A DNA stretch of 64,000 nt from Blastococcus sp. HT6-30 (GTDB lineage Bacteria > Actinomycetota > Actinomycetes > Mycobacteriales > Geodermatophilaceae). The stretch spans positions 2,748,001 to 2,812,000 of the forward strand of contig NZ_CP155792.1 of NCBI RefSeq assembly GCF_039729015.1. The letters are read 5' to 3'. The notes beneath the pieces are model-generated. The model ran no database searches. It saw only the letters and a list, made by a program, of their open reading frames with translations, and was not told the DNA's origin. Positions 49,266 to 62,519 of this stretch are shown piece after piece. Made by a program: the position numbers and the translations under genes. Position 1 is the stretch's first letter, and each line of letters begins with the position of its first letter.

Positions 49266-49667
49266 TCAGCTCCCCGGCGGAGCCGACTCCACCCAGGAGA
49301 GGAAACCGGTCAGGGTGGAGGGCTCCATGGCGAGCTCGCGCGGGCCCTCGGCCGTGCTGCAGGTGAGCACGACGACGTCGCCGGGCAGTGCGAGGTCGTC
49401 GCGCCCGGCCGGTCGCTGGGCCAGCACCCGGAAGCCGGCCCGGCACAGCCGGTGCTGCGGGCGGACCGACAGCGACAGCGCGCGGTACCAGAGCAGCGCG
49501 TCGCCGCCGTACCAGGCGACCCCCACCGACCAGCGGGGTGAGCGCTCGGCGCGCGCCCACATGGTGACCGCGCCGAGGCCGGAGAGCAGGAACCGGCGGC
49601 GCAGCAGGAAGACCACGACGACCAGCAGCAGCAGGACGCCGAGCAGGACCAGCAGGGCCGTGGTCAT
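49266..49667 (-). CDS. DUF2550 family membrane protein
   Basis: A 133-residue protein with one N-terminal transmembrane helix (LLVLLGVLLLLVVVVFLL) and a cytoplasmic DUF2550 domain. In actinobacteria this gene regularly follows atpC (Rv1312 position), and does so here 22 bases after it, so it is co-transcribed. Function unknown. Start ATG 49667 lies directly before the helix. Confidence 0.88.
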   Translation of the reverse strand: MTTALLVLLGVLLLLVVVVFLLRRRFLLSGLGAVTMWARAERSPRWSVGVAWYGGDALLWYRALSLSVRPQHRLCRAGFRVLAQRPAGRDDLALPGDVVVLTCSTAEGPRELAMEPSTLTGFLSWVESAPPGS

Positions 49668-49689
49668 CCTGGGCGCTCGCCGGCAGCGG

Positions 49690-50079
49690 TCAGTCGCCCT
49701 GGCCGGCCGCCCTCAGCCGCGACTGCGCACGGCGCGCCGCGGCCAGCGCCTCGGGGGTGTCCCCCTCGCTCTCGGCCCGGCGCAGCGCCTCACGGGCGCG
49801 CTCGACGTCGATCTCGGAGGAGATCTCGGCCGTCTCGGCGAGGATCGACACCCCGCGATCGGTGACCGAGAGGAAGCCGCCGTGCGCGGCCACCACCATG
49901 TCGTCACCGGACTCCGTGCGGATGGTCACGACACCGCCGTCGGCCAGCTGGCCCAGCATCGGGGCGTGACCGGGGAGGACACCCAGCTCACCCTCGGTGG
50001 TGCGGGCGATGACGCGCGTGGCCTCGCCGGACCAGATCTTGCGCTCGACGGCCACCAACTCGACCTGCAGGGTCGCCAC
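49690..50079 (-). CDS. atpC: ATP synthase epsilon subunit
   Basis: A 129-residue F1 central-stalk subunit that couples rotation and inhibits wasteful hydrolysis. The beta-barrel ([33 protein letters not shown]) and the short C-terminal helices ([11 protein letters not shown]) are normal for actinobacteria. GTG 50079 has GAGGAG five bases upstream. Unusually it is separated from atpD by 507 bases containing a terminator-like hairpin, so it may have its own promoter. Confidence 0.95.
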   Translation of the reverse strand: MATLQVELVAVERKIWSGEATRVIARTTEGELGVLPGHAPMLGQLADGGVVTIRTESGDDMVVAAHGGFLSVTDRGVSILAETAEISSEIDVERAREALRRAESEGDTPEALAAARRAQSRLRAAGQGD

Positions 50080-50167
50080 GACACTCCTCGAAGTCCACCC
50101 CTCCGCCGGAGAGGTGCGGTGCGTACGGGTACGCCGGCCCGGCGGGCCGACGACGGACGGGCCCACT

Positions 50168-50455
50168 CTAGCGGCGTGTCGCGCGGTGTCCCGAGGGGCG
50201 TGCCCGCCGCTGGACCGCGCGGCGGTAGAGAAGGGCTCGGCCGTCCACCCGCACCCAGCGGTGCCGGACACAGGTGGGCGAGGCCCAGGGATCGGTGGCG
50301 GAGGCCGTGGTCGGGGCGTCGACCGGCGCGTACGGCGGCCACGTCCAGTCGCCGGATCCGGGCTCCCGGGCGCACGCACCGTGCTGTGCGGCTCCACGTC
50401 GCCCCTCACGGGCCGGCAGCCGTTCAGCAGGGCACCCGGAGCAGGTGGTCGGCAT
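50168..50455 (-). CDS. Possible small protein in the atpD-atpC gap
   Basis: A 95-codon frame (ATG 50455 to TAG 50168) whose second half has strongly G/C-biased third positions and reads [12 protein letters not shown] and [19 protein letters not shown]. An opposite-strand frame (50274-50600) uses the same third positions, so codon bias cannot decide between them. I recognise no family and no clear ribosome site. Apart from this and the hairpin at 50531-50560 I see nothing in the 507-base gap. Confidence 0.3.
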   Translation of the reverse strand: MPTTCSGCPAERLPAREGRRGAAQHGACAREPGSGDWTWPPYAPVDAPTTASATDPWASPTCVRHRWVRVDGRALLYRRAVQRRARPSGHRATRR

Positions 50456-50530
50456 CCCCGCGGTCACCCCGCAGCCCGCCACCCGCGAATCACCCCTCCG
50501 GGCGACGCCCGGGGTCGCGGAGACGGCGAT

Positions 50531-50560
50531 GGCCGGGCCTCCCCGCAGGGAGACCCGGCC
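50531..50560 (-). terminator. Terminator-like hairpin after atpD
   Basis: GGCCGGGCCTCCC and GGGAGACCCGGCC pair over 13 positions with one mismatch and a 4-base loop, 27 bases past the atpD stop and before the separated atpC. Confidence 0.6.
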
Positions 50561-50586
50561 GTCGCGCCGATCCGTGGCGGGTGGGC

Positions 50587-53053
<2,467 letters not shown>

Positions 53054-53056
53054 GGG

Positions 53057-54694
<1,638 letters not shown>

Positions 54695-54743
54695 GGCTCT
54701 GAGTCCTCTTCCCTGCGGGGTCGTGATCTGTGGTGGTGGGCGG

Positions 54744-55616
54744 TCAGCCGGCGAGCTGCCGGCGGGCGGCTTCCAGCCGGTGGGCGATGCTTCCGTCGAT
54801 GACCTCGTCGCCCACCTGGACGACGAGTCCCCCGACGATCGCCGGGTCGACGGTCACCTGCAGCCCGATGGTCCGCCTGTAGAGGCGGGAGAGCACGTCG
54901 ACCAGCCGCTGCTCCTGGGACGGGGTGAGCGGCACGGCGGTCGTCACCCGTGCCACCGACTGACCGCGGCGACGGCTGGCGACCTCCGAGAGCCGCTCGA
55001 TCGCGACTCCCGCGGTACCGGCGTGCGAGCCGGTCAGGACGTTGCGGAGCAGCAGCTCGGTGACCGGGCTGACCCGCCCCGACAGCAGCCGGTCCAGCAA
55101 CTCGGTCTTGCCCTGCGCCGATGCGGTGCGGTCGCTGAGCACCCGGGACAGCTCGCGGTCGCCGGTGACGATCCGGCCGAAGCGGAAGAGCTCGTCCTCC
55201 ACGCCGTCCAGCTCGCCCCGCAGGTCCGCCGCGTCGAGAGCCGCCTCGGTGGCCAGCGTCATGGCTGCCTCGACCAGGTCGAGCGGCCGCGACCAGCGCT
55301 GCCGGACGCTCACCTGGACCAGGTCGAGGGCGACCGGGGACAGGCGCTCCCCGAACAGCCGCTGCGCCAGGGCCGCCCGCTCCTCCGGCTTGCCCGAGGG
55401 GTCGGACAGCGCCCGGCGCAGCGACGGCTGGGCTTCCAGCAGCCGCGCCACCGCGAACAGCTCCTCGGCCAGCGCGAGCTGCTCGCCGGACTCGGTGGCT
55501 CGCGCCTGACCGGTGAGCCGGTCCTTGGCCTTCTCCAGGAGCCCCGAGGGATCGCGGGTCAGCTCCTCCAGCCGCTCCCGGGCGACGACGAGCGCCGCGC
55601 GGCTCGACGCATCCAT
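54744..55616 (-). CDS. atpH: ATP synthase delta subunit
   Basis: A 290-residue peripheral-stalk subunit, about 100 residues longer than the E. coli delta, as usual in actinobacteria. The conserved C-terminal part ([33 protein letters not shown]) is typical. Its ATG overlaps the atpF stop by one base (TGATG), coupling the stalk subunits. Confidence 0.95.
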   Translation of the reverse strand: MDASSRAALVVARERLEELTRDPSGLLEKAKDRLTGQARATESGEQLALAEELFAVARLLEAQPSLRRALSDPSGKPEERAALAQRLFGERLSPVALDLVQVSVRQRWSRPLDLVEAAMTLATEAALDAADLRGELDGVEDELFRFGRIVTGDRELSRVLSDRTASAQGKTELLDRLLSGRVSPVTELLLRNVLTGSHAGTAGVAIERLSEVASRRRGQSVARVTTAVPLTPSQEQRLVDVLSRLYRRTIGLQVTVDPAIVGGLVVQVGDEVIDGSIAHRLEAARRQLAG

Positions 55617-56188
55617 CAGCGGGTGCCCCCGGCGACGGTGCTGCCGCCCCGGCCGTCGGGAGTGCCGGCGGACATGCCGTCGAGCTGGTCGAGGAACCGG
55701 TCGACGGTGCCCTGGCGGCGCGCCTCGTCGGCGAGCGACTCGCCCACGACGCGACCGGCGAGCTCGACGGCGAGCGCGCCGATCTGGCCGCGCAGCTCGT
55801 TGACCACCTGCAGGCGGGAGGCAGCGATCTGCTCCTCGCCGCGGGCGACGATCCGCGCCGACTCCTCCTGCGCCTGGACCCGCAGCTCCTCGAGGATCTG
55901 CTGGCCCTCGGCACGGGCCTGGTCCCGGATCTGGGCGGCCTCGGTACGGGCCTCGGCGAGCTGGGCGCGGTACTGCTCCAGCGATGCCTTGGCCTCGGCC
56001 TGCATGGCCTCGGCGCGCTCGATCCCGCCCTCGATCGCTTCCCGACGTGCCTGGAACGCTTGCTCGAACTGCGGCGCGACGAACTTGACCACCACGTACA
56101 GCAGAACCGCGAATGCGATCAAGCCGATGATGATCTCGCCGACCGGCGGAAGGAGCGGATTGGGGCTCTCCGCAGCCAGGGTGCTCAT
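55616..56188 (-). CDS. atpF: ATP synthase b subunit
   Basis: A 190-residue peripheral-stalk subunit with one N-terminal membrane helix (IIIGLIAFAVLLYVVVKFVAP, about 19-39) and a long Ala/Glu/Arg coiled coil (about 40-155) that dimerises and clamps delta. It lies 47 bases after atpE. Confidence 0.95.
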   Translation of the reverse strand: MSTLAAESPNPLLPPVGEIIIGLIAFAVLLYVVVKFVAPQFEQAFQARREAIEGGIERAEAMQAEAKASLEQYRAQLAEARTEAAQIRDQARAEGQQILEELRVQAQEESARIVARGEEQIAASRLQVVNELRGQIGALAVELAGRVVGESLADEARRQGTVDRFLDQLDGMSAGTPDGRGGSTVAGGTR

Positions 56189-56235
56189 GGTCTCACTGTC
56201 CCGTCTGGAGTCGGTACCCGTGCTCGGCTACCGGA

Positions 56236-56463
56236 TCAGGTGCCGTAGACGAGAGGGGCGACGAAGCCGATGAGGGCCAGCGCCTCGGCGAGTGCGAAGC
56301 CGAGGAACGCATAGGTGCGGGTCAGGCCGGCCGACTCGGGCTGACGGGCCGTCGCCTGGATGTAGGCGGCCCAGACCAGGCCGACACCGATCCCCGGGCC
56401 GATGGTGGCGATGCCGTAGCCGACCGAACCGATACTGCCGGAGACCTCTGCCAGAAGATCCAT
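56236..56463 (-). CDS. atpE: ATP synthase c subunit
   Basis: A 75-residue rotor-ring proteolipid: two helices with a Gly-rich first helix (GYGIATIGPGIGVGLVWAAY), the RQPE loop that contacts gamma/epsilon, and the proton-binding Glu60 in FALAEALALIGF. It is the diarylquinoline target in mycobacteria. Start ATG 56463. Confidence 0.96.
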   Translation of the reverse strand: MDLLAEVSGSIGSVGYGIATIGPGIGVGLVWAAYIQATARQPESAGLTRTYAFLGFALAEALALIGFVAPLVYGT

Positions 56464-56561
56464 GTGGGGTGTTCCTCCTCTGTCGTCGCCCGGCGGACGC
56501 CGGGCGGCTGGCGGGTGGTGCGCTTGCGGACGGCCGGTGGATCCGGCCACCACGACACTGA

Positions 56562-57389
56562 TCAGTGCTGGGCCTCGACCGAACCGTTCAGGTAGGTGCC
56601 CATCAGCATCGTGAAGACGTAGGCCTGCAGGAAGATGACCAGCAACTCGAAGAAGGTCATCACGATCGCCATCAGCGCCGAGAGCGGGCCGAAGACGGCG
56701 GAGAAGTTGCCGACCGTGAACAAATATGTCGCGCCGAGCGCGAAGGTGACCAGCAGCATGTGGCCGGCGAACATGTTGGCGAAGAGTCGCACCGCCAGGG
56801 TGAACGGCCGGACGATGAAGTTCTGCAGGATCTCCAGCGGCGTCACCAGGATGTACGCCGCCTTGGGCACGCCGGGCAGGAAGAGGATGTCGCGGAAGTA
56901 CGGCCAGGCTCCCTGCTCGCGGATCCCGACCCCGATGTAGACGACCCAGCAGATGAGCGCCAGCACGAGCGGGAAGGCGAAACGCGCCATCGGGGAGATC
57001 TGGATGCCCGGGATGATGGCGAGGAGGTTGTTCGCGAGGATGAAGAAGAAGAGCGAGGCCAGGAACGGGGCGAAGGGCAGACCCTTGACCCCGACGACGT
57101 CGCGAGCGATCCCGTCCCGCACCAGCGAGTAGCCGCTCTCGCCCAGGTACTGCAGCCGCCCGGGCACGACCTTGGCGTTCCGCGAGGCCATGACGAGGAA
57201 GACCGCGACGGCGGCCGTCGCCAGCCACATCGCCAGGATGATCCGGTCGAAGCTGAACTCGATGCCCAGCAATGTGAAGCCGAACAGCTCCTCGGGGAAG
57301 AACTCTCCGAGACCCGGAGGCGTGAAACCGCCGCCGGGATCGCTCTCGACAGCGAGCACGCCACCGCGCTCGAGGGCGCCTGAGGTCAC
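56562..57389 (-). CDS. atpB: ATP synthase a subunit
   Basis: A 275-residue membrane subunit forming the proton half-channels. The key Arg is in RPFTLAVRLFANMFAGHMLL, facing the c-ring Glu. GTG 57389 overlaps the stop of the AtpZ gene as GTGA. It is followed after 98 bases by atpE. Confidence 0.96.
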   Translation of the reverse strand: MTSGALERGGVLAVESDPGGGFTPPGLGEFFPEELFGFTLLGIEFSFDRIILAMWLATAAVAVFLVMASRNAKVVPGRLQYLGESGYSLVRDGIARDVVGVKGLPFAPFLASLFFFILANNLLAIIPGIQISPMARFAFPLVLALICWVVYIGVGIREQGAWPYFRDILFLPGVPKAAYILVTPLEILQNFIVRPFTLAVRLFANMFAGHMLLVTFALGATYLFTVGNFSAVFGPLSALMAIVMTFFELLVIFLQAYVFTMLMGTYLNGSVEAQH

Positions 57390-57712
57390 CGTTGTCCCTT
57401 CTGCGTCCTGGGCCGGCCCTGTCCTCCGCCCGAGGTCCTGCTGGTCTGCCGCTCACCCGGTGGAGGGGTCACGGTGCCGTACTTGACGACCACCACGTAG
57501 ATGGCCACTGCTACGCCGAGGATGACGCCGACCGGGAAGAACAGACGTGTGTCCGCCCACTGGTCGAGCAGCCACCCGACTCCGCCCCACACGGCCATCC
57601 CGGAGAGAATCGTCCCGGTGACGCCCCAGCCCATGTCAGCCCCGCTGGGCTGACGGACCGGTCGTGCTGGGCGTGGTCGGGCACCCCCGCGCTTGGAGGA
57701 GTCATCGGCCAT
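57386..57712 (-). CDS. atpZ: AtpZ/AtpI-family small membrane protein
   Basis: A 108-residue protein with two predicted helices (WGVTGTILSGMAVWGGVGWLL and FFPVGVILGVAVAIYVVVV) between basic tails, matching the F1Fo ATPase gene-1 (AtpZ) family thought to help c-ring assembly or magnesium/calcium uptake. ATG 57712 follows TAGGGT by eight bases, so a leaderless transcript may start here and drive the atp operon. Confidence 0.82.
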   Translation of the reverse strand: MADDSSKRGGARPRPARPVRQPSGADMGWGVTGTILSGMAVWGGVGWLLDQWADTRLFFPVGVILGVAVAIYVVVVKYGTVTPPPGERQTSRTSGGGQGRPRTQKGQR

Positions 57713-57720
57713 CGGTGCGG

Positions 57721-57726
57721 ACCCTA
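57721..57726 (-). promoter_or_regulatory. Leaderless -10 box of atpZ / atp operon
   Basis: Minus-strand TAGGGT, eight bases, ATG 57712. It immediately precedes the stop of the upstream AtpI-like gene. Confidence 0.5.
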
Positions 57727-58209
57727 TCAGCCGCCCGTTGCGGCGCCTCCCGGGTCCGCCCGTCCGGGCGACACCCGGCCGGTCGGCCGGGGCTCCGGAG
57801 GAGGCACGTAGTAGATCTGCCGGGTCCACACCCATCGCAGCTGCACGGCGCTCCACAGCAGAGCACCGGCGACGACGGTCCACGCCAGGGCCCGCCGGTC
57901 CAGCCAACCGTCCTCGGGCAGGGCACCGAGCACGGCGAAGAGGACCATCGCCTTGACACCGAAGACCAGCAGGGCGACGGGGAGCGTCAGCGTGTCCCCG
58001 ATCCGTCCGGCCCACGCCACCACGGCGCCGGACACCACGAAGAACGTCGTCACGACCACGGCGCCGACGAGGACGCCCCAGGCCGTCGGCCAGCCTCCGA
58101 GGAGGCCGGCAACCGGCGCGACGGCGGCCGCCAACCCCGCGGTGACGAGCGCGGCCGGCCGGAGGAACGAGACGTCCCACGGGGTGTCGTGGACAGGGGT
58201 ACGGGTCAT
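57727..58209 (-). CDS. atpI: AtpI-like membrane protein
   Basis: A 160-residue protein with four predicted helices (about 17-115) and a Pro-rich tail, in the position of Rv1303 just before the ATP synthase genes. It resembles the ATP synthase protein I family, an assembly factor of the c-ring. ATG 58209 overlaps the wecA stop as ATGA. Confidence 0.78.
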   Translation of the reverse strand: MTRTPVHDTPWDVSFLRPAALVTAGLAAAVAPVAGLLGGWPTAWGVLVGAVVVTTFFVVSGAVVAWAGRIGDTLTLPVALLVFGVKAMVLFAVLGALPEDGWLDRRALAWTVVAGALLWSAVQLRWVWTRQIYYVPPPEPRPTGRVSPGRADPGGAATGG

Positions 58210-59462
58210 CGGGGCCTCGGAGATCCTCCCGCGCGAGCGGCGGGACGGGTGATGGGACCGGCACCTGGAGCGGTCGCCGGAGGCGCCACCCTGCGCGCCG
58301 TGGGGTGGTCGGCGCGGCTCCGGCGGCGCTGGGCCTCCAGCTCGGCGGCACGGGCCTCGCGGGCGGCCCGGCGCGCACGGGGGCTCAGGACGACGACCAC
58401 GCCGACGACCAGCAGGACGGCGATGGCCACGAGCAGCTCGACCCGCCCGCCGGTGATCGACAACCCGACCGCGCCGAAGGACAGCAGCGCGGCCCAGAAG
58501 TACATGACCAGGACCGCGCGCGTGTGCGAGTGCCCGATCGACAGCAGCCGGTGGTGCAGGTGCATCTTGTCGGGGGAGAACGGTGACCGGCCCTTGCGGG
58601 TGCGCCGCACCACGGCCAGCACCAGGTCGGTGAACGGGATGAAGAGGATCGCGATCGGCACGAGCAGCGGCAGGGTCAGCGGCAGCAGGCTGGCCGCCGA
58701 GCCGAACGTCTGCGCGTCCACTCCCCCGGTGGCGGTGACCGCGGCCGCGGAGAGCATCAGGCCGACCAGCATCGACCCCGAGTCGCCCATGAAGATGCGG
58801 GCCGGGCTGAAGTTGTGCGGGAGGAAGCCCAGGCAGACGCCGGCCAGCACCGCGGTGACCAGGGTCGGCGCGCTCGCTGCCTCCTCGTACCGCATCTGGC
58901 CGAGGTTGTAGCTGTAGGCGAAGAACGCCAGCGCGGCGATCGCGGAGACCCCGGCGGCCAGGCCGTCGAGCCCGTCGATGAAGTTCAGCGCGTTGACCGC
59001 GGAGACCGTCAGCAGGATGGTCAACGGCACGCCGACGTCCGGGCCCAGGGACACCGTGCCGATGTCGGCGAACGGGAGGAACAGGAACGCCAGCTGGACG
59101 CCGAGCAGCACCATGACGCCGGCCGCGGCGATCTGCCCGGTGAGTTTCGTCAGGGCGTCCAGGCCCCACTTGTCGTCCAGCACCCCCAGCAGGCAGATCA
59201 GCCCACCGGCGACGAGAACCGCGTAGACCTGGGTGTCGTCGAACGTCCGCTGCAGCGCCGGCAGTCGCGAGGCCACGAGGACCGCGGCCACCACGCCGAG
59301 GTACATGGCCACGCCGCCGCCCCGCGGGGTCGGGATGACGTGCACGTCACGCTCCCGCGGGGCGGCCATCATGCGGAGCCGGATCGCCATCATCCGCACC
59401 ACCGGCGTGGCCAGGAAGGTGACCAGCGCAGCGGTGAGGAGGACGACGACGTACTCGCGCAC
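58206..59462 (-). CDS. wecA: Polyprenyl-phosphate GlcNAc-1-phosphate transferase (WecA/MraY family)
   Basis: A 418-residue membrane glycosyltransferase with about eleven helices. The PNPT motifs are clear: DDKWGLDALTK (Mg-binding Asp pair), NALNFIDGLDGLAAG and HLHHRLLSIGHS. It starts arabinogalactan linker or other envelope glycan synthesis by loading GlcNAc-1-phosphate on decaprenyl phosphate (Rv1302 position). A basic Ala/Arg/Pro tail follows the last helix. GTG 59462 is three bases after the glyA stop. Confidence 0.93.
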   Translation of the reverse strand: MREYVVVLLTAALVTFLATPVVRMMAIRLRMMAAPRERDVHVIPTPRGGGVAMYLGVVAAVLVASRLPALQRTFDDTQVYAVLVAGGLICLLGVLDDKWGLDALTKLTGQIAAAGVMVLLGVQLAFLFLPFADIGTVSLGPDVGVPLTILLTVSAVNALNFIDGLDGLAAGVSAIAALAFFAYSYNLGQMRYEEAASAPTLVTAVLAGVCLGFLPHNFSPARIFMGDSGSMLVGLMLSAAAVTATGGVDAQTFGSAASLLPLTLPLLVPIAILFIPFTDLVLAVVRRTRKGRSPFSPDKMHLHHRLLSIGHSHTRAVLVMYFWAALLSFGAVGLSITGGRVELLVAIAVLLVVGVVVVLSPRARRAAREARAAELEAQRRRSRADHPTARRVAPPATAPGAGPITRPAARAGGSPRPR

Positions 59463-59465
59463 GGC

Positions 59466-60743
59466 TCAGACGGTCTTCGCCGGCTCGGGGTACGCGGGGT
59501 GGGCACCGACCAGCTCGCGCACGCCCGCGGCGACCTCGGCCGTGCGGCTGCCGTCGGCGTCGCGGATGGCGGTGCCGATCAGCGAGGCGATCGACTTCAT
59601 GTCCGACTCGACCATCCCCTGCGTGGTGACGGCCGGGCTGCCGACGCGGATGCCGGAGGCGACCGATGCCGGCTGCGGGTCGAACGGGATCGCGTTCTTG
59701 TTGAGGACGATGCCGGCGGCGTCGCAGCGCTTCTCGGCGTCGGCACCCGTCACCCCGGTCTGCTGCAGGTCCAGCAGCGCCAGGTGCGTGTCGGTGCCGC
59801 CGGCGACGGGCCGGAGTCCCTCGGCCGCGAGGCCCTCGGTGAGCGCCTGCGCGTTGGCGATGACCTGACGGGCGTAGGCCTGGTATCCCGGCTGCAGGCA
59901 CTCCCTGAAGTTGACCGCCTTGGCGGCGACGGCGTGCATGAGCGGGCCGCCCTGCATCATCGGGAAGGCCGCCTTGTCGATCGCCTTGGCGTGCTCGGCC
60001 TTGCAGACGATCGCGCCACCGCGCGGGCCGCGCAGCACCTTGTGGGTGGTGAAGGTGACCACGTCGGCGTAGGGCACCGGGCTGGGGATCGCCTTGCCGG
60101 CGACCAGGCCGATGAAGTGCGCCGCGTCGACCATGAAGATCGCGCCGATCTCGTCGGCGATCTCCCGGAAGGCGGCGAAGTCGATCAGCCGCGGGATCGC
60201 CGATCCGCCGGCGACGATGAGCTTCGGCCGGTGTTCGCGGGCCAGGTCGCGCACCTGGTCGTAGTCGATGTGCTCGGTACCAGCGTCCACGCCGTACTGC
60301 ACGGCGTTGAACCACTTGCCGCTGAAGCTGACCTTCGTGCCGTGGGTCAGGTGGCCGCCGTGCGGGAGCGCCATGCCGAGGAACGTGTCCCCCGGCTTGA
60401 GGAAGGCGCCGTAGGCGGCGAGGTTGGCGTTGGCCCCCGAGTGCGGCTGCAGGTTGGCGTGCTCGGCGCCGAACAGCTCCTTGGCGCGCTCGATGCCGAT
60501 CTCCTCGGCGCGGTCGACGACCTCGCACCCGCCGTAGTAGCGCCGGCCGGGGTAGCCCTCGGCGTACTTGTTCGACAGGGTGCTGCCGAGGGCGGCCAGG
60601 ACGGCGGGGCTGGTGAAGTTCTCGCTGGCGATCAGCTGCAGCCCTCCGCGCAGCCGGTCCAGCTCACCGGTGACCACGTCGGCGATGTCGGGGTCGAAGG
60701 CGGCCAGGGCGTCGAAGTCCGGGCCCCAGTAGGGGGTGCTCAT
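59466..60743 (-). CDS. glyA: Serine hydroxymethyltransferase
   Basis: A 425-residue PLP enzyme interconverting serine and glycine with tetrahydrofolate. The PLP lysine is K235 in TTHKVLRGPRGG; the N-terminal LIASENFTSPAV and GYPGRRYYGGCE loops are canonical. ATG 60743 has GGAG 11 bases upstream; the frame is open much further but carries no homology there. It heads the wecA-atpI-atp direction of transcription. Confidence 0.95.
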   Translation of the reverse strand: MSTPYWGPDFDALAAFDPDIADVVTGELDRLRGGLQLIASENFTSPAVLAALGSTLSNKYAEGYPGRRYYGGCEVVDRAEEIGIERAKELFGAEHANLQPHSGANANLAAYGAFLKPGDTFLGMALPHGGHLTHGTKVSFSGKWFNAVQYGVDAGTEHIDYDQVRDLAREHRPKLIVAGGSAIPRLIDFAAFREIADEIGAIFMVDAAHFIGLVAGKAIPSPVPYADVVTFTTHKVLRGPRGGAIVCKAEHAKAIDKAAFPMMQGGPLMHAVAAKAVNFRECLQPGYQAYARQVIANAQALTEGLAAEGLRPVAGGTDTHLALLDLQQTGVTGADAEKRCDAAGIVLNKNAIPFDPQPASVASGIRVGSPAVTTQGMVESDMKSIASLIGTAIRDADGSRTAEVAAGVRELVGAHPAYPEPAKTV

Positions 60744-60832
60744 CTCAGGCGCACTCCAGAAGTCGGTGCGGGCGCCCGCGATGCCCGGGCTCGGGCGGCG
60801 CGGCGGTCGTCTAACTATGACACTGGGACGAG

Positions 60833-60849
60833 GCAGTCCTCCGGACTGC
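60833..60849. promoter_or_regulatory. Inverted repeat upstream of glyA
   Basis: GCAGTCC-TCC-GGACTGC is a perfect 7-bp inverted repeat in the 253-base gap between tsaC and glyA. It could be an operator in the glyA promoter or a weak tsaC terminator. CATAGT a little nearer glyA is a weak -10 candidate. Confidence 0.35.
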
Positions 60850-60996
60850 ACCGCGGCCACATGCCGCCCCCCGGCTGCGCGGAGCGCGTCCGCACGCTCC
60901 TCGCCGGGACTCTCCGGGCCCACGTCGTCGGTGCCCTGCCCCCTGCCTGCTGCGGTCGGGCCCTCGTCGACGACCCTCGGCCCGCCCCGGCGGGGG

Positions 60997-61638
60997 TCAG
61001 TCCGTGACCTCCGGGACGACCTCGCGCAGGCGCTCCACGGGGATCGCCCCGACACGCAGCACCCGCGGAGCGGGACCGGTGCAGTCCACGATCGTGCTCG
61101 CCGCCGAGTTCGTCCGCGGCCCGTCGTCGAGCACGACCGCCGCATGTGCGCCGAGCTGCATGTCGGCCTGCTGCGCCGAGGTGGCCGCCGGCCGGCCGGA
61201 CCGGTTGGCGCTGGACACCGCCAGGGGTCCGGTGCGGCGGAGCAGGTCCCGGGTCAGCTCGTCGCCGGGCAGCCGGACGGCCACCGTTCCCTCGGCGTCA
61301 CCGAGGTCCCAGGCCAGGGACGGCGCGTGCTCCAGCACCAGCGTGAGCCCTCCGGGCCAGAACTTCTGGGCGAGCCGGGTGGCGACCTCCGGCATCTGCA
61401 GCACCAGCCCGGCCAGCGTCGACGCCTCGCCGATCAGCACCGGCACGGGCATGGCCCGGCCCCGGTTCTTGGCGGCGAGCAGACGGGCGACGGCGGCAGG
61501 GCTGAACGCGTCGGCGGCGACGCCGTAGACGGTGTCGGTCGGCAGCAGCACCAGCTCGCCGCGGGTGATCGCCTCCGCGGCGGCGTGCAGGCCGGCCGCG
61601 CGGGTCTCGGGATCGGAGCAGTCGTAGAACTCGGCCAC
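60997..61638 (-). CDS. tsaC: L-threonylcarbamoyladenylate synthase (TsaC/Sua5)
   Basis: A 213-residue YrdC-domain enzyme making threonylcarbamoyl-AMP for the t6A37 tRNA modification. LLPTDTVYGVAADAF, AKNRGRAMPVPVLI and SSANRSGRPAATSA are the family motifs. GTG 61638 begins the protein right before homology. It lies 23 bases after prmC (Rv1301 position). Confidence 0.94.
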   Translation of the reverse strand: MAEFYDCSDPETRAAGLHAAAEAITRGELVLLPTDTVYGVAADAFSPAAVARLLAAKNRGRAMPVPVLIGEASTLAGLVLQMPEVATRLAQKFWPGGLTLVLEHAPSLAWDLGDAEGTVAVRLPGDELTRDLLRRTGPLAVSSANRSGRPAATSAQQADMQLGAHAAVVLDDGPRTNSAASTIVDCTGPAPRVLRVGAIPVERLREVVPEVTD

Positions 61639-61661
61639 GGAGCAGCAGTGTTCCGCAGACC

Positions 61662-62519
61662 TCAGCCGGCGCGACGAGCGGTGGTGTACCGGGGCCGGCC
61701 GGCGAGGTCCGGGTGGTCGTCCACGTCGGCGAAACCGCCGTGCACGCGCACCAGCGCCGGCAGCGATCCGCCCTGCTGGTCGGCGTGCTCGATGCCCAGC
61801 CCACCGCCGGGCCGGAGCAGACGGGCGGCGGTGTCCAGCAGCCCGCGGACGACGTCGAGGCCGTCGGGGCCGCCCCACAACGCCAGCGGCGGGTCGTGGT
61901 CGGCGACCTCCCGCGGCACCCGCGCACCGTCGGGCACGTAGGGCGGGTTGCTCACGACCAGGTCGACCCCGCCGTCGAGCTCGCGCAGCAGCTGTGGATC
62001 GGTCATGTCACCGGCGAGGACCTCCACAGGGGGGTCCCCCGCCGCCGCGCGGGCGCGCGCGTTGTGCCGCGTCCACTCGATCGCGCCGGGGTCCCGCTCG
62101 ACCGCCGTCACCCGGGCCCCGGGGTGCTCGCGGGCGATCGACAGCGCGATGGCACCCGAGCCCGATCCGAGGTCGACCACCACCGGCTCGGGCGTGCCGG
62201 CCAGTTGCTCCAGGGCCCAGCCCACCAGCTGCTCGGTCTCCGGCCGTGGCACGAAGACGCCCGGCCCCACCGCCAGTTCGAGGTAGCGGAACGGCGCCCG
62301 GCCGGTGAGGTGCTGCAGCGGCACCCGGTCGGCCCGCTGCCCGAGCAGGGTCTCGAACCGGTCGGCCGCCCCGTCGTCGACGTCGTCGAGGGTGAGCAGC
62401 CGGGTGCGCGGGACGCCGAGCACGTGGGCGAGCAGCAGTTCGGCGTCCACCCGGGGCGACTCCACACCTGCCTCGGCGAGGCGGCGGGCCGCCGCGGCCA
62501 GCAGGGCCCGGGCGCTCAG
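61662..62519 (-). CDS. prmC: Release-factor glutamine methyltransferase PrmC, predicted CTG start
   Basis: A 285-residue methyltransferase that methylates the GGQ glutamine of release factors; its target PrfA is encoded immediately upstream. Motif I is [13 protein letters not shown] and the catalytic motif is NPPY. CTG 62517-62519 overlaps the prfA stop as CTGA and gives the normal N-terminal helix ([17 protein letters not shown]). The only other start, GTG 62465, would remove 18 conserved-looking residues. This supports a CTG start with re-initiation after prfA. Confidence 0.9.
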   Translation of the reverse strand: MSARALLAAAARRLAEAGVESPRVDAELLLAHVLGVPRTRLLTLDDVDDGAADRFETLLGQRADRVPLQHLTGRAPFRYLELAVGPGVFVPRPETEQLVGWALEQLAGTPEPVVVDLGSGSGAIALSIAREHPGARVTAVERDPGAIEWTRHNARARAAAGDPPVEVLAGDMTDPQLLRELDGGVDLVVSNPPYVPDGARVPREVADHDPPLALWGGPDGLDVVRGLLDTAARLLRPGGGLGIEHADQQGGSLPALVRVHGGFADVDDHPDLAGRPRYTTARRAG

